From an uncultured Aquimarina sp. (GTDB lineage: Bacteria > Bacteroidota > Bacteroidia > Flavobacteriales > Flavobacteriaceae), in the NCBI GenBank assembly GCA_947500545.1, contig CANMSO010000006.1:124001-188000 (forward strand): a stretch of 64,000 nt of DNA, in the 5' to 3' direction. Positions 53,239 through 60,268 of this stretch are shown piece by piece. Numbering within the stretch: the first letter of the stretch is position 1; each line of letters starts with the position of its first letter. The notes beneath the pieces are model-generated. The model did no database searches, had not been told where the DNA came from, and worked only from the letters and a program-made list of their open reading frames with translations. Made by a program: the position numbers and the translations under genes.

Positions 53239-54216
53239 CTAAAATGCACTTGCTTTTAATTCTAATCCTGTTTTTTCTTCTAATCCAAACATCAAATTCA
53301 TATTATGAATTGCTTGTCCTGATGCTCCTTTGATTAAATTATCAATCACCGAAGTGATTAATAACATTCCGTTCTTTTTCGTGATATGAAGAATACACTT
53401 ATTTGTATTTACTACTTGTTTTAGGTGAATCTCATCGTCAGAAATTACAGTGAATTCTGAATCCGAATAGAATGAAGTATATAATTCTTTAGCTTCAAGC
53501 TCGCTACCCTCATATTGAGTATACATTGTGGCATAAATCCCTTTGCTAAAATTTCCTCTATTAGGAATAAAGAAAACCGGAACCTCAAAATCAGTTTGCA
53601 ACTGTTGAAGGCTTTGCTTTATTTCTCCTAAATGTTGATGCGTAAATACCTTATAGCTAGAGAAATTATTATCTCTCCAACTAAAATGAGTAGTTCCGCC
53701 TGGTATTACTCCTGCTCCTGTACTTCCCGTTGTTGCATTTATATGAACCGTATCTCTTAGTTTTCCAGCTGAAGCTAATGGCAACAACCCCAATTGAATA
53801 GCGGTTGCAAAACATCCTGGATTAGCTATGTTTTTCGCCGTTTTTATACTTTCCTTTTGTAATTCTGGTAAACCATATATAAAGTCTCTATCCAAGAATT
53901 TTTGATCCTCATTCAACCTGAAATCGTTACCTAAATCAATCACTTTCGTATTTTTTGAGAATGTATTAGTCCCCAGAAATGATTTTGATCTTCCATGACC
54001 TAAACACAGGAACAGCACATCCACATTTGGATTTACGGCATCAGCAAACTCTAGGTTTATCTCCCCTATCAAATCCGGATGTTGTTTATGAATTGAAACA
54101 CCTGCATTTGTAGTGCTATAGACAAAATCCAACTCCACTTTTGGGTGATGTACTAACAATCTGAGCAATTCACCTGCGGTATATCCTGATCCTCCTATGA
54201 TTCCTACTTTTATCAT
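53239..54216 (-). CDS. argC: N-acyl-gamma-glutamyl-phosphate reductase
   Basis: 325 residues. Rossmann start 'KVGIIGGSGYTAGELLRLL', catalytic Cys in 'NPGCFATAIQLGLLPL' and His in 'VFTHQHLGEIKQSL'. Reduces acyl-glutamyl phosphate to the semialdehyde. Overlaps argG by 4 bases. Confidence 0.95.
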   Translation of the reverse strand: MIKVGIIGGSGYTAGELLRLLVHHPKVELDFVYSTTNAGVSIHKQHPDLIGEINLEFADAVNPNVDVLFLCLGHGRSKSFLGTNTFSKNTKVIDLGNDFRLNEDQKFLDRDFIYGLPELQKESIKTAKNIANPGCFATAIQLGLLPLASAGKLRDTVHINATTGSTGAGVIPGGTTHFSWRDNNFSSYKVFTHQHLGEIKQSLQQLQTDFEVPVFFIPNRGNFSKGIYATMYTQYEGSELEAKELYTSFYSDSEFTVISDDEIHLKQVVNTNKCILHITKKNGMLLITSVIDNLIKGASGQAIHNMNLMFGLEEKTGLELKASAF

Positions 54217-55403
54217 GACTCACTTGGGTTTACGTTATGATAAATTTTGTTGGCATTACCATAGATTTTAATGAAGCCTTTAGCATCCTCGGACGTCCAG
54301 GAATTATTCATCTCACCATATTGACCAAAATCAGATTTCATCATATCAAAATCAGATTCGATTCCTTCTAACGAAAAGTGGTATGGTTTCAGTTTAACTT
54401 TTACGTCGCCGGTAACTGATTTCTGTGAATCCTGCATAAACACCTCGATATTTCTCATTACGGGATCCAGATAATTTCCTTCATGCAACAACATCCCATA
54501 CCAATTGGCCAATTGTTCTTTCCAATATTGTTGCCATTTGGTTAATACATGTTTCTCTAATAAATGATGTGCTTTAATAATAACCATTGGCGCAGCAGCT
54601 TCAAACCCTACTCTACCTTTGATCCCAATAATAGTATCTCCTACATGAATATCCCGCCCAATGGCAAAATCACTTGCCAATTCCTCAAGTTTTTGAATAT
54701 TTTTAACCGGCGAGTCTTTAACTCCGTCCAGACCAACTAATTCTCCTTTTACAAAATTGAGAATAACGATTTCCTCATTTTCTTTTTGTAGTTGGCTTGG
54801 ATATGAAGTATCGGGTAAAGCACTATGTGAGGTTAAGGTCTCTTTTCCTCCAACGCTAGTTCCCCATATTCCTTTATTGATAGAATATTGCGCTTTTTCC
54901 CAACTGTAGTGAACTCCATGTTTTTCGAGATATTCCACCTCAGCTTGTCTAGAAAGTTTGAGATCTCTTATTGGTGTAATAATTTCTATTTCTGGAGCAA
55001 GCGTCTGAAAAATCATATCAAACCTGATCTGATCATTTCCTGCACCTGTACTGCCGTGTGCAATGTACTTCGCTCCTATTCTTTTTGCATAATTTATAAC
55101 TTCGATAGCCTGAAAAATTCTTTCAGCGCTTACAGAAAGTGGATACGTATTGTTTTTTAAAACATTACCAAAAATTAAGTACTTAATCGCTTTATAATAA
55201 AATTCTTCTAATATGGTTTTATTTATATGAGAAGTACTACCTAATTCATAAGCTCTTGTTTCTGTTTCTTCTAATTCTTTTTCCGAAAACCCTCCTGTGT
55301 TTACCAAAATAGTATGCACCTCTAGGTTTTGTTCGTGAATAAGGTATTTTACGCAATATGAGGTATCTAGACCTCCGCTATATGCCAATACTACTTTTTC
55401 CAT
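54213..55403 (-). CDS. argG: Argininosuccinate synthase
   Basis: 396 residues. ATP pyrophosphatase motif 'VVLAYSGGLDTSYCVKYL', plus 'GSTGAGNDQIRFD' and 'SQLQKENEEIVI' in the middle. Joins citrulline and aspartate. Second gene of the operon, overlapping the upstream acetyltransferase by 13 bases. Confidence 0.95.
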   Translation of the reverse strand: MEKVVLAYSGGLDTSYCVKYLIHEQNLEVHTILVNTGGFSEKELEETETRAYELGSTSHINKTILEEFYYKAIKYLIFGNVLKNNTYPLSVSAERIFQAIEVINYAKRIGAKYIAHGSTGAGNDQIRFDMIFQTLAPEIEIITPIRDLKLSRQAEVEYLEKHGVHYSWEKAQYSINKGIWGTSVGGKETLTSHSALPDTSYPSQLQKENEEIVILNFVKGELVGLDGVKDSPVKNIQKLEELASDFAIGRDIHVGDTIIGIKGRVGFEAAAPMVIIKAHHLLEKHVLTKWQQYWKEQLANWYGMLLHEGNYLDPVMRNIEVFMQDSQKSVTGDVKVKLKPYHFSLEGIESDFDMMKSDFGQYGEMNNSWTSEDAKGFIKIYGNANKIYHNVNPSES

Positions 55404-56032
55404 AATAACAATTGTTTATTACTTGCAAGCATTGTTTGCTTGATGCTTTTTAATCTTTTTAATACTCTTTTATTGAACCATTTTCTCTTTTTCTGAACCT
55501 TCTTTGTTGGGTCATATAACATCCCGGTGCAAAGACACATTTTATGTTCTTTGGATGTCAGAATATCGAAATTCGTACAGGTTCTGCAACCCGCCCAAAA
55601 CTTTGGATCATTTGTGAGCTCAGAAAAAGTAACCGGTTTATACCCCAATTCTGAATTGATTTTCATTACAGCCAATCCTGTTGTAATACCAAATACTTTT
55701 GAAGTAGGGTATTTGTTTAAAGAATGGTTAAACGTAAATTCTTTGATTTTTTTTGCCAAACCTTTATTCCTGAAATCAGGATGTACAATTAATCCAGAAT
55801 GTGCAACGTATTTTTCATGCCCCCAAACTTCTATATAACAAAAGCCTGCAAACTGATTACCTGATAAGGCTATGATTGCATTCCCGTTTTGAATCTTTGT
55901 TCTTATATAATCTGGTGAACGTTTGGCAATACCCGTACCTCTTACCTTTGCAGAATCCGATATTACGTCGCATATTTCATCTGCATAATGATAATGGTCT
56001 TGATTGGCTATATGTATTACTATCTGTTCCAT
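55391..56032 (-). CDS. GNAT acyltransferase heading the arginine operon (candidate N-acyl-glutamate synthase)
   Basis: 213 residues. GNAT core: 'IIALSGNQFAGFCYIEVW', 'HSGLIVHPDFRNKGLAKKI' (CoA loop, RxxG/KG type) and 'VFGITTGLAVMKINSELG'. The C-terminus holds a four-Cys cluster, 'GCRTC' and 'CLC' in a 20-residue stretch, which could bind a metal. No argA or argJ is in the operon, so this gene probably makes the N-acyl-glutamate that ArgB uses. The acyl group, acetyl or succinyl, is unknown. The 13-base overlap with argG supports a pathway role. Confidence 0.75.
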   Translation of the reverse strand: MEQIVIHIANQDHYHYADEICDVISDSAKVRGTGIAKRSPDYIRTKIQNGNAIIALSGNQFAGFCYIEVWGHEKYVAHSGLIVHPDFRNKGLAKKIKEFTFNHSLNKYPTSKVFGITTGLAVMKINSELGYKPVTFSELTNDPKFWAGCRTCTNFDILTSKEHKMCLCTGMLYDPTKKVQKKRKWFNKRVLKRLKSIKQTMLASNKQLLLWKK

Positions 56033-56125
56033 AAACGAGCTACGTTTATCAAAAAATCTTGATGTTAAAAATTATAGGAATAGATTCCGGGTAAGGTTCG
56101 AGTATGATCAAATGAATATTCAAAG

Positions 56126-56142
56126 AATACAAAAATTGTATT
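56126..56142. promoter_or_regulatory. Palindromic operator-like site upstream of the arginine operon
   Basis: AATACAA-AAA-TTGTATT, a perfect 7-3-7 inverted repeat, about 95 bases before the acetyltransferase start. A regulator of arginine synthesis is the obvious candidate binder; the AT-rich dyad is also compatible with ArgR-type boxes. Confidence 0.4.
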
Positions 56143-56190
56143 TGATTAAATATTATTTATCTAAATCGAAAATGGAATATGTCTCTAGGG

Positions 56191-56211
56191 GAAGTAGGAC
56201 GCACCTACTTC
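56191..56211. other. GC-rich hairpin in intergenic DNA
   Basis: GAAGTAGG / CCTACTTC perfect 8-bp stem with 5-base loop, followed by eight A and then CCCCAAGGGG at 56227-56236. It stands out by base composition in a very AT-rich spacer. It could be part of a structured RNA on either strand or a relic; nothing recognised. Confidence 0.35.
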
Positions 56212-56276
56212 AAAAAAAAGTTAGACCCCCAAGGGGCGGCGAATACGGCGTACAGGTGTTGTAGTATTACTTAATT

Positions 56277-56293
56277 TGTTCAAGAATTGAACA
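56277..56293. promoter_or_regulatory. Second 7-3-7 palindrome in the spacer
   Basis: TGTTCAA-GAA-TTGAACA, perfect inverted repeat with the same 7-3-7 geometry as 56126-56142 but different half-sites. No gene starts close to it. Confidence 0.35.
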
Positions 56294-56655
56294 TTAACTT
56301 CCGAATAAATAATTTTTGCCGTTTTCATAATAGTAACTCTAAATCGTCGGCCGTAGCCCCTTTCGTTAACTAGATGGTACAATATTACATAAAAACTAAA
56401 TACAGTTTATAAGATGAGGCATAAAATTTTGTAAAAATGTGATTTTCATAAAATCAGGTTACATAATTTGCGATATACTCAAGTAAATACTGGTATAAAT
56501 GCTTCATATTTATCAAAACAGATCATTCATTACGCTTAAAACATTAAGACACATTACCTAATACTAAATCAAATTATAATCGTTATGCTATATATTAAAA
56601 TATAAAGGTGATCCATAATTTTTAAACCTTGTAGGTGTTTTTCAAATTTTATCTT

Positions 56656-56673
56656 AAATTGGTCATCCAATTT
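56656..56673. promoter_or_regulatory. Predicted GntR operator upstream of the first PL7 gene
   Basis: AAATTGG-TCAT-CCAATTT, perfect 7-bp arms. The TTGG-N4-CCAA core is shared with sites at 59173, 59190, 59391 (imperfect), 60235 and 60248. It starts 58 bases before the proposed start codon. Confidence 0.65.
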
Positions 56674-56713
56674 GAAATTTAGACAAACAATGCGAATCAA
56701 ACCCAAAATAATT

Positions 56714-57688
56714 ATGAAGGCTATTAAATTATGTAGTATACTTTTAATGATTTTATTCACTTGTTTTTTGAATAGTTGCTCATCAGATTCTGATGAACCA
56801 ACAATACAAGAACCAAATCCTGATAACAACGGAGGAACAGATGGAAATGATGGTAACAACGGTGGAGACAATGGTGGTGATACTGGTGGCGACACAAGCG
56901 GTTCTGATATTCCCTACGAAGTTTTGGCCCTAAAAAACTGGAAAATTACGCTTCCTAGAGATTTTGATAATGATTACTTGGCAGATGAAGTATATCTCGA
57001 TAAAAGCAAAAATGATTTTAGCGATGATCCCAGTTTTACAGAATACAAAGACGAATTCTTTTTTGTTGAGAATGGGAATGTAAGATTTTCATGTCCAACA
57101 GAAAACGGCACCCCAACAACAGGTAATTCGTCTAATACAAGAAGCGAATTAAGGGAAATGCCCTCTAATGGAGACGCCGAAGCCGGCTGGGATGCTACCA
57201 ACGATATTTTAAAAGTGTTAACTTTTAAAGTAAAAGTAGTACAAACTTCTTCTACTGGAAAATTTGCCTTTGCTCAAATTCATGACTTTAAACAAGATAT
57301 ATGGGATGATCTATTACGAATACAGATACAGAGTGATAACCCAAATGCAAAAGAAGGTGATACTGGTAGGATTTATGTACTTGGGGATGTTACAGAAGGA
57401 GAAATGTCTGATGGATTCCCAATTGATTTTAGAAGCTTAAATTATGATGATAGATACATCAAGAATGACTATATTTTGGGAGATTGGTTGGCATTTAAAG
57501 TGACAGTACAAAGCAGCGTGATGAAAATTTACCTGGATGATATGAGTACTCCAATACGTACATACGATAATATCACATGTAAAAGTAATTACTACAAAGC
57601 CGGAGTATATAATCAATCAACCAAATCAACTAGCACCGGAAACGGTATTGCCGAATTTAGTGAGATACAAGTATCTGAAAACTTTTAG
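56714..57688 (+). CDS. PL7-family alginate lyase, lipoprotein
   Basis: 324 residues from 'MKAIKLCSILLMILF'; the frame is open to 56672, but that would cover the operator. Lipoprotein signal with lipobox 'FLNSC', then a Gly/Asp/Asn-rich linker about 28-62, then an alginate-lyase-2 jelly roll. All three PL7 motifs are present: 'TRSELRE', 'AFAQIHDF' and 'YYKAGVYNQ', including the catalytic Gln-x-His and Tyr. It cuts alginate by beta-elimination at the cell surface. Convergent with the second PL7 gene and bordered by a palindromic terminator. Confidence 0.93.
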   Translation: MKAIKLCSILLMILFTCFLNSCSSDSDEPTIQEPNPDNNGGTDGNDGNNGGDNGGDTGGDTSGSDIPYEVLALKNWKITLPRDFDNDYLADEVYLDKSKNDFSDDPSFTEYKDEFFFVENGNVRFSCPTENGTPTTGNSSNTRSELREMPSNGDAEAGWDATNDILKVLTFKVKVVQTSSTGKFAFAQIHDFKQDIWDDLLRIQIQSDNPNAKEGDTGRIYVLGDVTEGEMSDGFPIDFRSLNYDDRYIKNDYILGDWLAFKVTVQSSVMKIYLDDMSTPIRTYDNITCKSNYYKAGVYNQSTKSTSTGNGIAEFSEIQVSENF

Positions 57689-57749
57689 TCTTTAAATTTT
57701 CTTCAATTCATTTCATAAATAAGAAAAAAGTTCTTGTTTTAAAGTATAA

Positions 57750-57781
57750 AAAAAGCAGAAAGTCATGACTTTCTGCTTTTT
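57750..57781. terminator. Perfect palindromic terminator between the two PL7 genes
   Basis: A 32-base perfect palindrome (16-bp arms, core AAAGCAGAAAGTCATGACTT) with A-run before and T-run after, so it forms a terminator in both directions for the convergent lyase genes. Confidence 0.85.
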
Positions 57782-57815
57782 CACATTCTTTGAGGTAATT
57801 TAAATAGACTATTTA

Positions 57816-59114
57816 TTAATGTGTTATACTAAGGTTTTTAACTCTTACTATACCATGAGAACCTGTATAAGAAGCACTTTTTACTGACTGTAAATAATTA
57901 CCAACTTTAAAATAGTTGCCTTCTGTACTCGTATCCATTTCTTGGTCGAATATTCGATTACCTCCTTCAAAAAGCTCAACTAAACCATCATTATATACCA
58001 ATTTAAAAGTATAACTGGTATCTAATTTATAAGTACCACTCAAAATCCTACTTCCGCCAAGAACTTCTTCGGTGATATAACCACTAATTTTGATTCTTAC
58101 GTTCCCAGAAGATTGATCAGGATCCCCAATAAATTGTACTCTAATCACATCATCTACCGTACTAGAAGGTCCATGAATTTGTCCGAAACATAACACACCA
58201 TCTTTTCCACTCGTACTTTTAGGTAATTGATCAACTCTAACCGTCCAGGTCATTGTATTGTTACCATTTTTAGCATCCCAATTTGCCAGGCCGCCATTTT
58301 TCAATTCTCTTAATTCCACTCTTGGGTTTTGAGAATTTGCAGATCCTCCTAGTCCTCTATAGCATTTAAAATATGTCCATTCTCCATCTGTATAGAAATA
58401 GTTAGGATCTTCATATGTACTAAATGATTCGCCCGTAGCATCTAATACATCGTCACGATATGTTGCTGATGAACCAGGATTACCCGTAAAACCATTTAGT
58501 TTCCAAGTATTAGAAGTAAGTCCTAAGACATCTCCTGGGGAATTCCCACCTGGTGGCGGAGGTGGTGGCGGTGTAGTACCTGATGAGTGTATTTGTGTTT
58601 CTGTAATACTATTCCAAGCACTACTAGAGTTACCAAAACAAGATATTCTAACATACCTAGCGCTTACTTCATTAAAAGTATATGTTTCTAAATTTGTAGT
58701 ATTACCACTACTTCCGGTTCTTTTAGCATCATAAACTGTGCTTAGACTAGAGGTAGAATTACCTACTCTAATTTTAAAATATGCCTTTCTTTGATTTCCT
58801 TTATACCATGCAATCTTAAGACTAGATATTGTTTTCACAGAACCTAGATCGTAAGTAATATACTTTCCCGAATATCCTTTTGAAGACCATCTTGTGCTTA
58901 AATTACCATCTAAAGTATTAGCCGGTACATTACCATCATCGCCATTTGCCGAAACACTAACTGGTATAATGGCAACTTTGGTTGTAGCATCTTCGTTTAT
59001 TAGTTGGGAAGTTGCATTATCGAATTCTTCAGTCTCACAAGAAGCAAAAACTAAAAGAGTAGATAATAAAATTGATTTAGTGAACTGGAAGAAAATACCT
59101 TTTTTCCAATTCAT
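57816..59114 (-). CDS. PL7 alginate lyase with F5/8C (CBM32-like) domain, lipoprotein
   Basis: 432 residues; start at 59114 (Met in 'MNWKKGIFF') preferred, 59129 possible. Lipoprotein signal ending 'LLVFASCE'. Domains: F5/8 type C, CBM32-like about 45-180 ('LDGNLSTRWSSKGYSGKYI', 'ARYVRISCFGNSSS'); a proline run ('PPPPPPP') linker; PL7 domain about 195-432 with 'RVELREL', 'CFGQIHG' and 'YFKVGNYLQS'. The carbohydrate module probably holds the enzyme on the polymer. Two operators lie upstream. Confidence 0.93.
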   Translation of the reverse strand: MNWKKGIFFQFTKSILLSTLLVFASCETEEFDNATSQLINEDATTKVAIIPVSVSANGDDGNVPANTLDGNLSTRWSSKGYSGKYITYDLGSVKTISSLKIAWYKGNQRKAYFKIRVGNSTSSLSTVYDAKRTGSSGNTTNLETYTFNEVSARYVRISCFGNSSSAWNSITETQIHSSGTTPPPPPPPGGNSPGDVLGLTSNTWKLNGFTGNPGSSATYRDDVLDATGESFSTYEDPNYFYTDGEWTYFKCYRGLGGSANSQNPRVELRELKNGGLANWDAKNGNNTMTWTVRVDQLPKSTSGKDGVLCFGQIHGPSSTVDDVIRVQFIGDPDQSSGNVRIKISGYITEEVLGGSRILSGTYKLDTSYTFKLVYNDGLVELFEGGNRIFDQEMDTSTEGNYFKVGNYLQSVKSASYTGSHGIVRVKNLSITH

Positions 59115-59172
59115 TGAATAATTTATCATAATATTAATTTTAGAACGTTAGTATAAGTTTGTGTGTTATTTT

Positions 59173-59184
59173 TTGGTTCACCAA
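59173..59184. promoter_or_regulatory. Predicted GntR operator 1 upstream of the CBM32-PL7 gene
   Basis: TTGG-TTCA-CCAA. One of two sites 17 bases apart, about 60-95 bases before the gene on the minus strand. Confidence 0.6.
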
Positions 59185-59189
59185 TAATT

Positions 59190-59207
59190 AAATTGGTCAA
59201 CCAATTT
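59190..59207. promoter_or_regulatory. Predicted GntR operator 2 upstream of the CBM32-PL7 gene
   Basis: AAATTGG-TCAA-CCAATTT, 7-bp perfect arms; same core as the site before the first PL7 gene, differing by one base in the spacer. Confidence 0.65.
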
Positions 59208-59372
59208 TTGACAATATTAATCATTTTATCACACAACTCAAACGTTTTCGTAAAAAAATTATACAATAACTACTAAATAATCAATTTGTTAACACAAAAA
59301 ATAAGAAATTCTTATTACCAAATTTCATGTCTAAAAATTTCTTAATTTCCTTCTGAATAACGTCAGAAATAA

Positions 59373-59402
59373 TATTTTTGATTAACTTAGATGGTCAACC
59401 AA
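59373..59402 (+). promoter_or_regulatory. Promoter -7 box and operator of the GntR gene
   Basis: TATTTTTG at 59373-59380 is an exact TAnnTTTG -7 element; the -33 box is poor. ATGG-TCAA-CCAA (59391-59402), an imperfect copy of the operator, follows within the leader, 11 bases before the ATG. This supports autoregulation and speaks for the ATG at 59414 against the upstream TTG. Confidence 0.5.
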
Positions 59403-59413
59403 TTAAAATTATT

Positions 59414-60127
59414 ATGAAATTGAATTCAATAGAAGAGATTGAAAATTCAAATACAGATAAAGAAAATACTGAAGAAATCATCATTTCTAAGATTAGACAG
59501 TTAATTGTAGCCAAGCATTTGGAGCCAGGAGACAGACTTCCTGCAGAGAGGAACCTTGCTGAGAAGTTTGGTGTTAGCCGAAATCAACTTCGTCAGGCTA
59601 TTCAAAAATTAGAATTCTACGGTTTAGTAAAAAAATACCCTCAAAGTGGTACTCGTATTGCAAATATTGGAGTTACAGCATTAAACGGGATGATGTCTGA
59701 TATCCTAGAATTACAAAAACCAGATTTTACGTCATTAGTAGAAACAAGAATAATTATTGAAACTAATGCGGTGCGATTAGCGGCAACAAGAAGAACAGAT
59801 GATCAAATCGATCAGATACAAAAGGCGCATGATGCTTATAGTGAAAAAGCCGTAAAGGGTCTGGAAGCGGTAGAAGAAGATTTAATGTTTCATCTCAAAT
59901 TAGCTGAAGCAAGTAATAATAGTGTGATCAATTCATTAATGCTGGTAATCACCCCAGAAATTATTAGTCATTTTGTAAGTAATAAGGTATGTAATAAAGA
60001 AGATAACTACCTATTAATAAAAGAGCATCAGGCCATCCTAGATGCGATTATAGAAAAAGACGCAGACAAAGCAGTCGCAAGCTTAGATAACCACTTCAAA
60101 GAACTGCACAAATATTGTAATCGTTAG
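59414..60127 (+). CDS. FadR-type GntR transcriptional regulator of the alginate locus
   Basis: 237 residues from 'MKLNSIEEIENSN'. Winged helix about 20-90 ('EPGDRLPAERNLAEKFGVSR', 'QLRQAIQKLEFYGLV') and an FCD effector domain about 105-235 with putative metal ligands in 'EEDLMFHLKLAE', 'IKEHQAIL' and 'LDNHFKEL'. FCD regulators bind small carboxylic acids; in alginate systems a 2-keto-3-deoxygluconate-type metabolite is plausible (inference). The repeated TTGG-N4-CCAA sites in front of four genes are its likely targets. Confidence 0.87.
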   Translation: MKLNSIEEIENSNTDKENTEEIIISKIRQLIVAKHLEPGDRLPAERNLAEKFGVSRNQLRQAIQKLEFYGLVKKYPQSGTRIANIGVTALNGMMSDILELQKPDFTSLVETRIIIETNAVRLAATRRTDDQIDQIQKAHDAYSEKAVKGLEAVEEDLMFHLKLAEASNNSVINSLMLVITPEIISHFVSNKVCNKEDNYLLIKEHQAILDAIIEKDADKAVASLDNHFKELHKYCNR

Positions 60128-60207
60128 CAAAAGCATATCAGAACATAAAAAAACATGATGAAATTCTATTTTTTTATGAGAAAAATTTAAAAAATCGTAA
60201 TACTTTC

Positions 60208-60237
60208 TTTGATTATTGATTTATATCCTTATTTTTG
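60208..60237 (+). promoter_or_regulatory. Promoter of the PL6-PL17 genes
   Basis: TTTG at 60208-60211, 18-base spacer, TATTTTTG at 60230-60237: a full consensus match. The first operator overlaps the end of the -7 box. Confidence 0.65.
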
Positions 60238-60259
60238 GTTTACCAATTTGGTTAACCAA
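60235..60259. promoter_or_regulatory. Twin GntR operators overlapping the PL6 promoter
   Basis: TTGGTTTACCAA (60235-60246) and the perfect palindrome TTGGTTAACCAA (60248-60259), 13 bases apart, between the -7 box and the ATG. Occupancy would block RNA polymerase, so repression released by an alginate metabolite is the simplest model. Confidence 0.7.
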
Positions 60260-60268
60260 AAATAATTC

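Larger units (their letters stand above)
56033..56655. other. Long intergenic region between the arginine operon and the alginate locus
   Basis: About 620 bases with no supported gene. Contents: arginine-operon promoter region near 56033-56130; two 7-3-7 palindromes (56126-56142, 56277-56293); a GC-richer patch 56180-56260 with a perfect hairpin; a second GC-rich patch about 56340-56370; otherwise AT-rich. A small plus-strand frame here (56004-56264) reads through the acetyltransferase start and is not believed. Confidence 0.5.

Noticed and set aside
56004..56264. 86-residue plus-strand ORF in the arginine leader
   Set aside because: It overlaps the acetyltransferase start, crosses the GC-rich hairpin and has no protein-like composition.
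56160..56400. tRNA or known riboswitch in the GC-richer spacer
   Set aside because: No cloverleaf, T-loop or known riboswitch core could be traced; only one short stem is convincing.
59378..59413. GntR translation from TTG at 59378
   Set aside because: This segment overlaps a consensus -7 box and an operator, and encodes no conserved residues. The ATG at 59414 fits better.
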